Positions 1 through 6,113 of a stretch of DNA of 21,782 nt are shown here, piece by piece. Under the pieces are notes generated by a model, which was given only the letters and a program-made list of their open reading frames with translations, had not been told where the DNA came from and searched no databases. The first letter of the stretch is position 1. Every line of letters starts with the position of its first letter. The position numbers and the translations under genes were made by a program. Source of the stretch: CAMYJH01 sp041589735 (GTDB lineage: Bacteria > Pseudomonadota > Gammaproteobacteria > HK1); NCBI GenBank assembly GCA_041589735.1, contig JBFHVA010000036.1:1-21782 (forward strand), read 5' to 3'.

Positions 1-575
1 CTCTTCGCCGTTGCGGGATTCACGCTGTAAAGGCTGCCCGGCACATAAACCATTTTTTTGAGAACGCCGCCGTAGGGCATGTGAACCCGGTGGTAATTCT
101 TGGGCGCGAGGTAGAGGGTGAAATAACTGCCGTTTTCAAAGAATTTTGCAGTTTTGCCCTTTTCGGCCAGCAAAACGGGAACGGCGTATCGGTGCGACTT
201 TGCCTGGATCAGCGCGTTGTCTTCGATGGTACCGAAGTCGTAGAGCACACCGTCGCCGGGGGAGACCACCGAGCGCGCGTCTTTGGGCAGCGGCCTGATT
301 CCGGGTTTGAGCGCGCGGGTGAAAAAGCTGTTGAAGTCCTTGAACGCCTTCGGGTTCTGAACTTCGGATTCGGCCATGTCAACGCCGAAGCGACGGATGA
401 ACCAGCTGATCTGCAGGTCTTTCCAGGGTCCGAATCGGATCCGGGTGGCCTGGTACATGAGCGCCGACAGCAGCCGCTTGGGGTATAAGTGCTGGAGCAG
501 CACCCCGAGCCCGGGGCGTTTCACGGGTCCCGAAGGATTGTCAGCTTCTGCCTTGCCTTGGTTCATGGCGATCAT
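1..575 (-). CDS. psd: phosphatidylserine decarboxylase, C-terminus cut by window edge
   Basis: Psd decarboxylates phosphatidylserine to phosphatidylethanolamine at the inner membrane, using a pyruvoyl group made by self-cleavage. About 191 residues of the N-terminal part are visible, reading leftward. Family blocks are clear: an amphipathic start with QHLYPKRLLSALMYQ, then SWFIRRFGVDM, then FNSFFTRALKPGIRP, then SPGDGVLYDFGTIED, then the conserved LAPKNYHRVHMPYGG, then VYVPGSLYSVNP. The LGST self-cleavage site lies beyond position 1 and cannot be judged. Two in-frame ATGs, at 575 and 566, are possible starts. Neither has a convincing Shine-Dalgarno, so the first was taken. It diverges from the Rid-family gene, and the 128-bp gap holds their control regions, with a possible minus-strand -10 (GATAAT) at 635-640. 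Confidence 0.93.
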   Translation of the reverse strand, partial: MIAMNQGKAEADNPSGPVKRPGLGVLLQHLYPKRLLSALMYQATRIRFGPWKDLQISWFIRRFGVDMAESEVQNPKAFKDFNSFFTRALKPGIRPLPKDARSVVSPGDGVLYDFGTIEDNALIQAKSHRYAVPVLLAEKGKTAKFFENGSYFTLYLAPKNYHRVHMPYGGVLKKMVYVPGSLYSVNPATAK

Positions 576-703
576 GGAACATGCGCTGCAGCGGACTTTG
601 GCGGCGTCCGGAGCCGCTGCCTGAGCACGTTCTGATTATCCAGAGCTTAGACGAATTGGCCAGTTTGTCCGGGCGCAATCGGGTCGCCCGAAGGAAATTC
701 AGC

Positions 704-1090
704 ATGATCAGGTTCGAAAACCCGGGAGGCGTGGCGCCTCCCTTCGGCAACTACAGCCACGCTGCGCTGGTGGCGCACGGGGCACAATGGCTTCACGTGT
801 CGGGCCAGGTGGGCGTCAAGCCGGACGGGACCGTGGCGCAGGGTATCGACGCTCAGTGCGAGTGGGCATGGAAAAATCTCGTCGCTATTCTGGAGTCTTC
901 CGGCATGGGGTTTGCCGACGTGGTCAAGATCACCACCTATCTCGTCAACGCCGATCACGTGGCGGCTTTTCGAAAGGCCCGGGATCGTGCCATTGGCGCG
1001 CATCGCCCGGCGTCCACTCTGGTGGTGGTCCAGGCCCTGGCGTCGCCGGAGTGGCTAGTGGAGATCGAGCTGGAGGCGGCCCGCGCCTGA
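704..1090 (+). CDS. Rid (YjgF/YER057c/UK114) family protein
   Basis: A 128-residue protein of the Rid family. These are small trimeric cytosolic proteins, of which RidA deaminates reactive enamine/imine intermediates from PLP enzymes. The family framework is present: FGNYSHAALV, VSGQVGVKPDGTV, the helix with WAWKNLVAILESSGMGFADVVK, TTYLVNADHVAAFRKA, and the end LVEIELEA. ATG at 704 was chosen because AAGGAA at 691-696 sits 7 bases upstream and the family fold begins there. A longer in-frame extension back to 581 runs through the intergenic region. The arginine that in E. coli RidA follows Pro-Ala (PARS) is replaced: the sequence here reads RPAST. This is therefore probably not a canonical imine deaminase, and the symbol ridA is withheld. 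Its position beside psd suggests no specific partner. Confidence 0.88.
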   Translation: MIRFENPGGVAPPFGNYSHAALVAHGAQWLHVSGQVGVKPDGTVAQGIDAQCEWAWKNLVAILESSGMGFADVVKITTYLVNADHVAAFRKARDRAIGAHRPASTLVVVQALASPEWLVEIELEAARA

Positions 1091-1260
1091 GGCTGGGTGT
1101 GATTACTGGGTGATCTCGCAGTGATCACGATTTCATAACGATCCGCGTCTGGCGGTTGTAGTCGACTGCGGCCTGGGAGTTTACTAACGCCCAAATAGGT
1201 AAGCCCGGAATCGCTGATGAAGGAAACATGTCACGGGGAACACCGTGGTGGCCGTTGAAC

Positions 1261-1337
1261 TGGTGCCCCGAGCAGGAGTCGAACCTGCGACCTTCCGCTT
1301 AGGAGGCGGACGCTCTATCCTACTGAGCTACCGGGGC
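1261..1337 (-). tRNA. tRNA-Arg (anticodon CCT)
   Basis: The minus strand folds as a full cloverleaf of 77 nt including an encoded CCA (1261-1263). Acceptor stem GCCCCGG pairs with TCGGGGC (one G-T pair), the D-arm is GCTC...GAGC, and the T-arm carries GGTTCGACTCC. The anticodon stem TCCGC/GCGGA encloses loop CTCCTAA, giving anticodon CCT, which reads the AGG codon. It lies 50 bp downstream of tRNA-Ala in the same direction and is probably co-transcribed with it. Confidence 0.96.
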
Positions 1338-1387
1338 AACATGTCTGAAAGCGATAAGCCGGGCGTCGCCCGGCTCGTCCGTTTTAA

Positions 1388-1463
<76 letters not shown>

Positions 1464-1479
1464 GTCAACCAGGCGGCCG

Positions 1480-1508
1480 ATCTTAACCGCCGGACCTCAG
1501 CCTGTCAT
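1480..1508 (-). promoter_or_regulatory. sigma-70 promoter for the tRNA-Ala/tRNA-Arg unit
   Basis: On the minus strand, -35 ATGACA (1508-1503) is separated by exactly 17 bp from -10 TAAGAT (1485-1480), which is 5/6 and 4/6 matches to consensus. The predicted transcription start is about 10 bases before the mature 5' end of tRNA-Ala at 1463, with a GC-rich discriminator typical of stringently controlled stable-RNA promoters. Confidence 0.7.
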
Positions 1509-1700
1509 CTGCGCCAAAGCGCGCAAACGGCATTGAAACCTCGCTGCTTGCAGGCCGTCCGCTCACACGGTTACGATTATTTTTTAACACGCGTTCGATA
1601 TTACGTTCCTCAAGCCTCCAAGCCATCGATCCCTTATCCGCGCCCGCACAGGGAAGTCCGCGCCGGGCGCCGTTTCTGCTTCCCAACGCAGGAGGTTTAA
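1509..1700 (+). other. arsS upstream region with possible promoter and strong ribosome binding site
   Basis: No gene is seen here. A weak plus-strand promoter candidate is TTGCAG (1548-1553), an 18-bp gap, then TACGAT (1572-1577), followed by an AT-rich tract with six Ts. Directly before arsS an AGGAGGT at 1690-1696 sits 4 bases from the ATG and fixes the arsS start. No ArsR-type operator could be recognised by eye. Confidence 0.4.
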
Positions 1701-2663
1701 ATGCACGAAACGCTTCCCCTCATGATCAATTCGGATTTCCCGCCCATCCGGCGGGCGCGTCTGGACACGCTGCAAGTGAACGTCGGCTATCGCTGCAATC
1801 AATCCTGTGTCCACTGCCACGTCAATGCGGGACCAAAGCGAACGGAGGAGATGGGCCGGAGTACAGCAGAGACGGTGATCGAGTTTCTGCAGGCGGCATC
1901 GGCGGGTACGCTGGACATCACCGGGGGCGCGCCGGAGCTGAACGAACACTTCCGATTCATGGTGGAGTCGGCCCGAAGCCTGGGCGTGCACGTCATAGAT
2001 CGCTGCAATCTCACCATTCTTTCCGAGCCCGGTTTCGAGGATCTGGACGCGTTTCTCGCCGACCAAGAAGTTGAGGTGGTTGCGTCGCTGCCCTGTTACC
2101 TGGGTGACAACGTGGATCGCCAGCGAGGAAAGGGCGTGTTCGAAGCGAGCATTGAGGGGTTGAAGAAGCTCAATCGCGTAGGCTACGGCGATCCGTCCTC
2201 CGGCCTGTCGTTGAGCCTGGTCTACAACCCCCAAGGGCCTACTCTTCCCCCGCCACAACAGGAGCTCGAGGCGACATACAAGAAGGAGCTGGGTGGTCGC
2301 TACGGTGTGCGCTTCGACCGATTGCTTACCCTGGCCAACATGCCCGTGGGTCGCTTCGGCAGCACGCTGGTATCCAAAGGGCAGTTTCAGCAGTACATGG
2401 GGCTGCTTCGTGACGCGCACCGGGACGACAACGTTGACGGCGTGATGTGCCGCACGCTGCTCAGCGTAGACTGGCAAGGTTTTGTCTTCGATTGTGATTT
2501 CAACCAGATGCTGAATCTCCCACTGCGACGAAACGGCGCGCCGCGAACGCATTTGTCCGATTTAATGGGGGAGGACTTGGAGGGCAGCCCCATCATGGTT
2601 CGGGATCACTGTTACGGATGTACCGCGGGGCAGGGCAGCAGCTGCTCCGGGGCGCTGAACTGA
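1701..2663 (+). CDS. arsS: arsenosugar biosynthesis radical SAM protein ArsS
   Basis: A 320-residue radical SAM enzyme. C32, C36 and C39 form the CxxxCxxC motif (CNQSCVHC) that binds the 4Fe-4S cluster and SAM, and TGGAPEL at 74-80 is the SAM-contacting GGE-like strand. The C-terminal quarter has the family's second cysteine cluster: MCRTLLSVDW, FDCDFNQML, DHCYGCTAG and GSSCSGAL at the end. ArsS is known to attach a 5'-deoxyadenosyl group to dimethylated arsenic, the precursor of arsenosugars. Some family members carry selenocysteine in the tail, but here all positions are cysteine codons. The start is fixed by an AGGAGGT 4 bases upstream. It is the first gene of an operon with two glycosyltransferases; the next start is 28 bp away. 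The assignment is strong by motif and context, while the true substrate in this organism is inferred. Confidence 0.93.
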   Translation: MHETLPLMINSDFPPIRRARLDTLQVNVGYRCNQSCVHCHVNAGPKRTEEMGRSTAETVIEFLQAASAGTLDITGGAPELNEHFRFMVESARSLGVHVIDRCNLTILSEPGFEDLDAFLADQEVEVVASLPCYLGDNVDRQRGKGVFEASIEGLKKLNRVGYGDPSSGLSLSLVYNPQGPTLPPPQQELEATYKKELGGRYGVRFDRLLTLANMPVGRFGSTLVSKGQFQQYMGLLRDAHRDDNVDGVMCRTLLSVDWQGFVFDCDFNQMLNLPLRRNGAPRTHLSDLMGEDLEGSPIMVRDHCYGCTAGQGSSCSGALN

Positions 2664-2691
2664 GCAATCCTTCCGGGGCGAGGTGGAAGGC

Positions 2692-3396
2692 ATGACCCGG
2701 ATTTCCGTCATCATCCCGGTGTGGAACGACGCTGAGTGCCTGGATTCACAGCGCCCGCTGCTTCGCGCGCTGCAGGCCCAAGGTCACGAGGTCATTGTGG
2801 TCGACGGGGGCAGCCGTGACGGCAGCCGAGGCCTCGCACGCGAGATCACGCCTAATGTCGTCGACTGCGAGCGGGGCCGCGCGCTGCAAATGAACGCCGG
2901 CGCGGCTGCGGCCGGGGGCGATCTGTTGCTGTTCCTTCACGCCGATACGCGGTTGGACCCACGCGCGCTCGAGCCGCTGGTCGCGCAGCGAGAGCGGCGC
3001 GGCGATGCATTCTGGGGAAGGTTCGACGTGCGCCTCGACGGCGATCATTGGCTGTACCGAATGATCGAAACCATGATGAACCTTCGATCCCGGATCACCG
3101 GGATCGCCACCGGCGATCAGGCCATTTGCGTTTCCCGAGCGCTGTTTCAACAGGTCGGAGGCTTTCCCCGGATCCCCCTGATGGAAGACGTCGCCTTGAG
3201 CAAGCGACTGCGCAAGTTTGCCAGGCCGGTATGTCTAAGGCCGCGTGTCGTGACTTCCGCGCGGCGCTGGGCGCGCCACGGGATCGTCGCCACCACGCTG
3301 CTCATGTGGCGCTTACGGCTCAGCTATTTTCTAGGCGCAGACCCCGCTAGGCTGGCTCGAATCTATTACGACCCAGAGATCGATAGCGGCCGTTGA
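2692..3396 (+). CDS. GT2-type glycosyltransferase of the arsenosugar cluster (TIGR04283-like)
   Basis: A 234-residue family 2 glycosyltransferase without evident membrane segments. It begins with the nucleotide-sugar strand ISVIIPVWND, followed by EVIVVDGGSRDGS and GRALQMNAGAAAAGGDLLLFLHADT, where HADT takes the place of the metal-binding DxD motif. It continues with GIATGDQAICVSRALFQQVGGFP and MEDVALSKRL. This form is the one found next to ArsS (TIGR04283). It would transfer a sugar, or remodel the ribosyl-arsenic product, but the exact step is not known to me. ATG 2692 is preferred over GTG 2683 because GAGGTGG ends 5 bases before it. The stop codon overlaps the start of the next gene. Confidence 0.88.
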   Translation: MTRISVIIPVWNDAECLDSQRPLLRALQAQGHEVIVVDGGSRDGSRGLAREITPNVVDCERGRALQMNAGAAAAGGDLLLFLHADTRLDPRALEPLVAQRERRGDAFWGRFDVRLDGDHWLYRMIETMMNLRSRITGIATGDQAICVSRALFQQVGGFPRIPLMEDVALSKRLRKFARPVCLRPRVVTSARRWARHGIVATTLLMWRLRLSYFLGADPARLARIYYDPEIDSGR

Positions 3397-4049
3397 TCGC
3401 CCCGCCCAAGTTCCGGCGTCCGGGAAAAAAATCCGAATCGCTGGCGATACTCGTATTTGCCAGGTCACCAGTGGCTGGTCGGGTCAAGACCCGCCTCATT
3501 CCCGCACTCGGTGCAAAAAGAGCCGCTGCGCTGCATCGGCGGCTGACCCGACAGACGCTGACAAGCGCTTTGAATTCGAGAATCGGTCCGGTGATTCTGT
3601 TTTGCGTTCCGGACACCCGTCACCCGTTCTTTCGCCAGCTCAAAAGCGATTTAGGTATCTCGCTTCGATCTCAGCGCGGCGCGGACCTTGGCGAGCGCAT
3701 GCATCACGCTCTCAAATCTGCGCTCTCGCAGCACACTTCCGCCCTCATCATCGGCAGCGACTGTCCCGGTATTGACGAGCAATACCTGCGCCAAGCCGCG
3801 GCGAGTTTGATCTCCGGTGACAATCCGGTGGTGCTGGGTCCCGCCCGGGACGGCGGCTACGTGCTGCTCGGCGCCACGCGTCTTGACCCGCTCATTTTTC
3901 ATGCGGTGCCCTGGGGCAGCGGCCAGGTTCTCGAAGTTACTCGGGCGCGACTGCGTGAATTGGGTTGGAGCTGGAGCGAGCTTGCCCCGATGGAAGATGT
4001 GGATAGGCCGGAGGATCTGGTCCGGCTCGAACCAGGGCTGCTGTCCTAA
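3393..4049 (+). CDS. DUF2064 / TIGR04282-like glycosyltransferase
   Basis: A 218-residue protein of the DUF2064 nucleotidyl/glycosyl-transferase-like family, which has a CofC/MobA-type fold. Signature blocks are FARSPVAGRVKTRL near residue 22, LGERMHHALKSAL, IIGSDCPGI, GPARDGGYVLLG and MEDVDRPEDL. The family regularly follows ArsS and the GT2 enzyme. The likely role is in sugar activation or transfer for arsenosugars; this is inferred. The start is a TTG at 3393 that overlaps the preceding TGA by four bases, implying translational coupling. No ATG or GTG lies before the first conserved strand. The gene ends 8 bp from the convergent flgM-like gene, with no clear terminator between them. Confidence 0.87.
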   Translation: MIAPPKFRRPGKKSESLAILVFARSPVAGRVKTRLIPALGAKRAAALHRRLTRQTLTSALNSRIGPVILFCVPDTRHPFFRQLKSDLGISLRSQRGADLGERMHHALKSALSQHTSALIIGSDCPGIDEQYLRQAAASLISGDNPVVLGPARDGGYVLLGATRLDPLIFHAVPWGSGQVLEVTRARLRELGWSWSELAPMEDVDRPEDLVRLEPGLLS

Positions 4050-4057
4050 CCGGCTTT

Positions 4058-4276
4058 TCAGCCTCGTTTCAGAAGCTTCACCGCGATGCGTTGCGCATCG
4101 ATCTGATAATCGCCTCCGACAATGGCCCGCCTCAGGCGAATGAGCTGATCATCGCCGATGGGAGTTCGTCCGCGGCAAAGTTTGCGATCGGGCGAGGAGT
4201 GTGTAACCAAAGGCTTCGGCGTGTTTTTAGACGCGCCGGCGCCTCTTACGATGGTTAGGGTCCTTGTGTCGGACAT
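4058..4276 (-). CDS. flgM: FlgM-like anti-sigma-28 factor
   Basis: A 72-residue small protein. The C-terminal half, GDDQLIRLRRAIVGGDY followed by QIDAQRIAVKLLKRG, matches the sigma-28-binding helices of FlgM (pattern V..L..AI..G.....D...IA..L). The N-terminal half is polar and low in hydrophobics, as expected for the disordered half of FlgM. FlgM holds FliA inactive until it is exported through the flagellar basal body. ATG 4276 was chosen because a sigma-28-like promoter lies just upstream and would start transcription near 4308. The alternative GTG at 4333 would lie upstream of that start. The Shine-Dalgarno is weak. It is divergent from fleQ, convergent with the arsenosugar operon, and not with flgA or flgN as is usual. 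Length is shorter than the roughly 97 residues of Salmonella FlgM. Confidence 0.78.
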   Translation of the reverse strand: MSDTRTLTIVRGAGASKNTPKPLVTHSSPDRKLCRGRTPIGDDQLIRLRRAIVGGDYQIDAQRIAVKLLKRG

Positions 4277-4314
4277 GATTATGCAAACGGGATCTGCATC
4301 AGCTGTTATTAGCG

Positions 4315-4341
4315 TTATCGACGCATTAGTCACACTCTTGA
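4315..4341 (-). promoter_or_regulatory. sigma-28 (FliA) type promoter of flgM
   Basis: On the minus strand TCAA (4341-4338) is followed after exactly 15 bases by GTCGATAA (4322-4315). The FliA consensus is TAAA-N15-GCCGATAA, so the site matches 3/4 and 7/8. It lies about 40 bases before the flgM ATG at 4276. FliA-dependent transcription of flgM is known in other bacteria. Confidence 0.65.
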
Positions 4342-4367
4342 GGGTTTAGTGACTGCGAAAGTGTGAC
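4329..4367. repeat. inverted repeat between flgM and fleQ, possible operator
   Basis: GTCACACT (4329-4336) and AGTGTGAC (4360-4367) are perfect 8-bp inverted arms separated by 23 bp. The -35 element of the flgM promoter falls between the arms. A further GTGACT at 4349-4354 is complementary to AGTCAC at 4328-4333. The GTCA/TGAC half-sites recall FleQ boxes, but the spacing is not the canonical one. Confidence 0.45.
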
Positions 4368-4421
4368 CGAAAGCGTCCATCGAAAAGACCTTCAGAGGTA
4401 GGGAGTGAGTGCGCCAAAATT

Positions 4422-4450
4422 TTGACATACACCGGATTGCCGTCTAATTT
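4422..4450 (+). promoter_or_regulatory. sigma-70 promoter of fleQ
   Basis: A perfect -35 TTGACA (4422-4427), 17-bp spacer, then TAATTT (4445-4450). This leaves an untranslated leader of about 55 bases before ATG 4512 and argues against the TTG at 4422 being a translation start. Confidence 0.55.
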
Positions 4451-4511
4451 CAATCTATTACAGGCGGCACTGGAGCCGCTTCGATTGAAAAGAGGTTCCT
4501 TTCAGCCGCTC

Positions 4512-5891
4512 ATGCTCACCGCCGTCGTCATCGACCGCAACGCCTCTCGGGCTGAGGAGACCTGCGCCGTGCTCGAATTTTTGGGCCATATGCCCAGCGT
4601 TCAGGCGGATGCGCATCCAGAATCTCTGGCCGGTGCCGACGTGGTCATCCTTGGGCCGCCCGAGAAAGGCGACGGGCTGCTGGACACCTTTCGGCACATC
4701 CGTGAGCAGGACCCTCACCTTCCCATCGTGGCGATCAGCGATTCGGAGGAGGGCGGCCCCTGGGAGGAAGAGATTGACCGGGGGTGCATCGCCCGACTTG
4801 GCGTGCCGTTGCGGCTGGCTGCGGTGCAAGAGGCTCTGCAGCAGGTCCACGTCTACCGGGAAAACCGGCACCTGGAGGGAGACGCCCGCTCGCCGGAGCT
4901 GTTCAGGAACCTGGTCGGCAGCAGCATGGAGGTTCGGCGGGTGCGGACGCTGATCGAGCAGGTGGCGCAAACCGAGGCCACGGTTTTGCTCACCGGCGAG
5001 TCCGGCACCGGCAAAGAAGTGGTGGCGCGCAAAATCCACTATCACTCGCCTCGCCGCTACAAGCCCTTCGTGCCGGTGAACTGCGGCGCAATTCCCGGGG
5101 ATCTTCTGGAAAGCGAGCTGTTCGGCCACGAAAAAGGTGCCTTTACAGGCGCCATCAGTTCGCGCCGCGGCCGCTTTGAAATGGCCGCTGGCGGCACCCT
5201 GTTTTTAGACGAAATTGGCGATACGCCTCTCCACATGCAGGTCAAGCTGCTGAGGGTGCTTCAGGAGCGCACCTTCGAGCGAGTGGGGAGTAACGAGAGT
5301 CTCACCGCGGACGTGAGGGTGGTCGCCGCCACCCACTCGGACCTGGAGAAATCCATTCGCGAAAAACGTTTTCGCGAAGATTTGTTCTACCGTCTCAACG
5401 TGTTTCCTATCCACGTTCCGCCGCTGAGATCCCGCGCTGAGGATCTGCCGCTGCTGGTCAACGACCTGCTGCAACGTTCAGCCGCCGGCGACCGGGATCC
5501 GATGTCTCTCGCCCCGGACGCGCTGGCCGCGCTGCAGCGCTATCCATGGCCGGGCAACGTGCGCGAACTGGCCAATCTTATCGAGAGGCTGGCAATTCTG
5601 TTTCCCGGTCGCGCGGTAGACGTTAACGACTTGCCGGAGAAATACCGGCCCGGAGTCTTCGCCGGGGGCCTGCACGGTGGCGAGGCTGAAGCGGGCACCG
5701 AGATGCCCACCACCTTGCCCCGGGACGGGCTGGATCTGAAAGCCCATTTGAACGCGCTGGAGCGCTCTTTCATCGAGCAGGCACTGGACGACGCGGAGGG
5801 GGTCGTGGCCCACGCGGCTAAACGCCTGCGCATGGGGCGAACGACCCTGGTGGAAAAAATGCGCAAACACGGAATCAAACGCAAAGTCTGA
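4512..5891 (+). CDS. fleQ: sigma-54-dependent flagellar master regulator FleQ
   Basis: A 459-residue enhancer-binding protein, colinear with Pseudomonas FleQ. Residues 1-115 are a degenerate receiver (FleQ domain): where the phosphorylated Asp should be, the sequence reads VILGPP (G48), so control by phosphorylation is unlikely. The linker has the FleQ-type ELFRNLVGSS. The AAA+ domain has Walker A GESGTGKE (162-169), the sigma-54-contact loop GAFTGA (209-214), Walker B GTLFLDEIGD, and FREDLFYRLNVFPI. The C-terminus is a Fis-type helix-turn-helix, AAKRLRMGRTTLVEKMRKHG. In Pseudomonas, FleQ drives flagellar genes and responds to c-di-GMP. The N-terminus was set at ATG 4512 by alignment to FleQ. 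The Shine-Dalgarno is poor, and TTG 4485, with GGAG 9 bases upstream, is an alternative start. Downstream lies fliA, its probable target. Confidence 0.94.
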   Translation: MLTAVVIDRNASRAEETCAVLEFLGHMPSVQADAHPESLAGADVVILGPPEKGDGLLDTFRHIREQDPHLPIVAISDSEEGGPWEEEIDRGCIARLGVPLRLAAVQEALQQVHVYRENRHLEGDARSPELFRNLVGSSMEVRRVRTLIEQVAQTEATVLLTGESGTGKEVVARKIHYHSPRRYKPFVPVNCGAIPGDLLESELFGHEKGAFTGAISSRRGRFEMAAGGTLFLDEIGDTPLHMQVKLLRVLQERTFERVGSNESLTADVRVVAATHSDLEKSIREKRFREDLFYRLNVFPIHVPPLRSRAEDLPLLVNDLLQRSAAGDRDPMSLAPDALAALQRYPWPGNVRELANLIERLAILFPGRAVDVNDLPEKYRPGVFAGGLHGGEAEAGTEMPTTLPRDGLDLKAHLNALERSFIEQALDDAEGVVAHAAKRLRMGRTTLVEKMRKHGIKRKV

Positions 5892-5935
5892 TTTCGCGCC
5901 ACCCGTTTTCAGGGAGGCCAGATAGTGCCGTTAAT

Positions 5936-5969
5936 GCGTCACCGAAAATTGACGCGACAAATTTCGGTG
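5936..5969. promoter_or_regulatory. nested dyads upstream of the fliA sigma-54 promoter, candidate FleQ binding site
   Basis: GCGTCA (5936-5941) and TGACGC (5950-5955) are perfect inverted arms around 8 AT-rich bases. They overlap a second dyad, CACCGAAA (5940-5947) with TTTCGGTG (5962-5969). The GTCA...TGAC layout resembles the FleQ box GTCA-N6-TGAC of Pseudomonas but with N8. It sits about 100 bp upstream of the sigma-54 promoter, a typical enhancer distance. Confidence 0.5.
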
Positions 5970-6059
5970 TTCTGAAAAAGCTCCCAGCTTGAAATTCCTA
6001 ACCGATTGTTTTCAATGGGTTGAAAGTGCCAATTCGAGTCGTGAATTAGGAAAAATTCC

Positions 6060-6075
6060 TGGCCTCAAGATTGCA
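6060..6075 (+). promoter_or_regulatory. sigma-54 promoter of fliA
   Basis: TGGCCTCAAGATTGCA contains the invariant GG, ten bases, GC (-24/-12), and fits TGGCAC-N5-TTGCA closely (TGGC and TTGCA exact). The transcription start would fall near 6086, 28 bases before the fliA ATG. The upstream gene encodes a sigma-54 activator, which makes the match functionally coherent. Confidence 0.8.
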
Positions 6076-6113
6076 TTACAGCCTCTGGCTAGAAGGAACC
6101 AGGAGGCTGTCTC

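Noticed and set aside
1232..1247. CACGG/CCGTG hairpin downstream of tRNA-Arg as a terminator
   Set aside because: It has only five pairs and no T-run on the minus strand.
1584..2552. Long minus-strand open frame opposite arsS
   Set aside because: Its product has no recognisable domain and it mirrors the codon bias of the clearly real ArsS gene on the other strand.
4422..4511. TTG at 4422 as the fleQ start
   Set aside because: The TTG is part of a perfect -35 box, and Pseudomonas FleQ begins at the position of ATG 4512.
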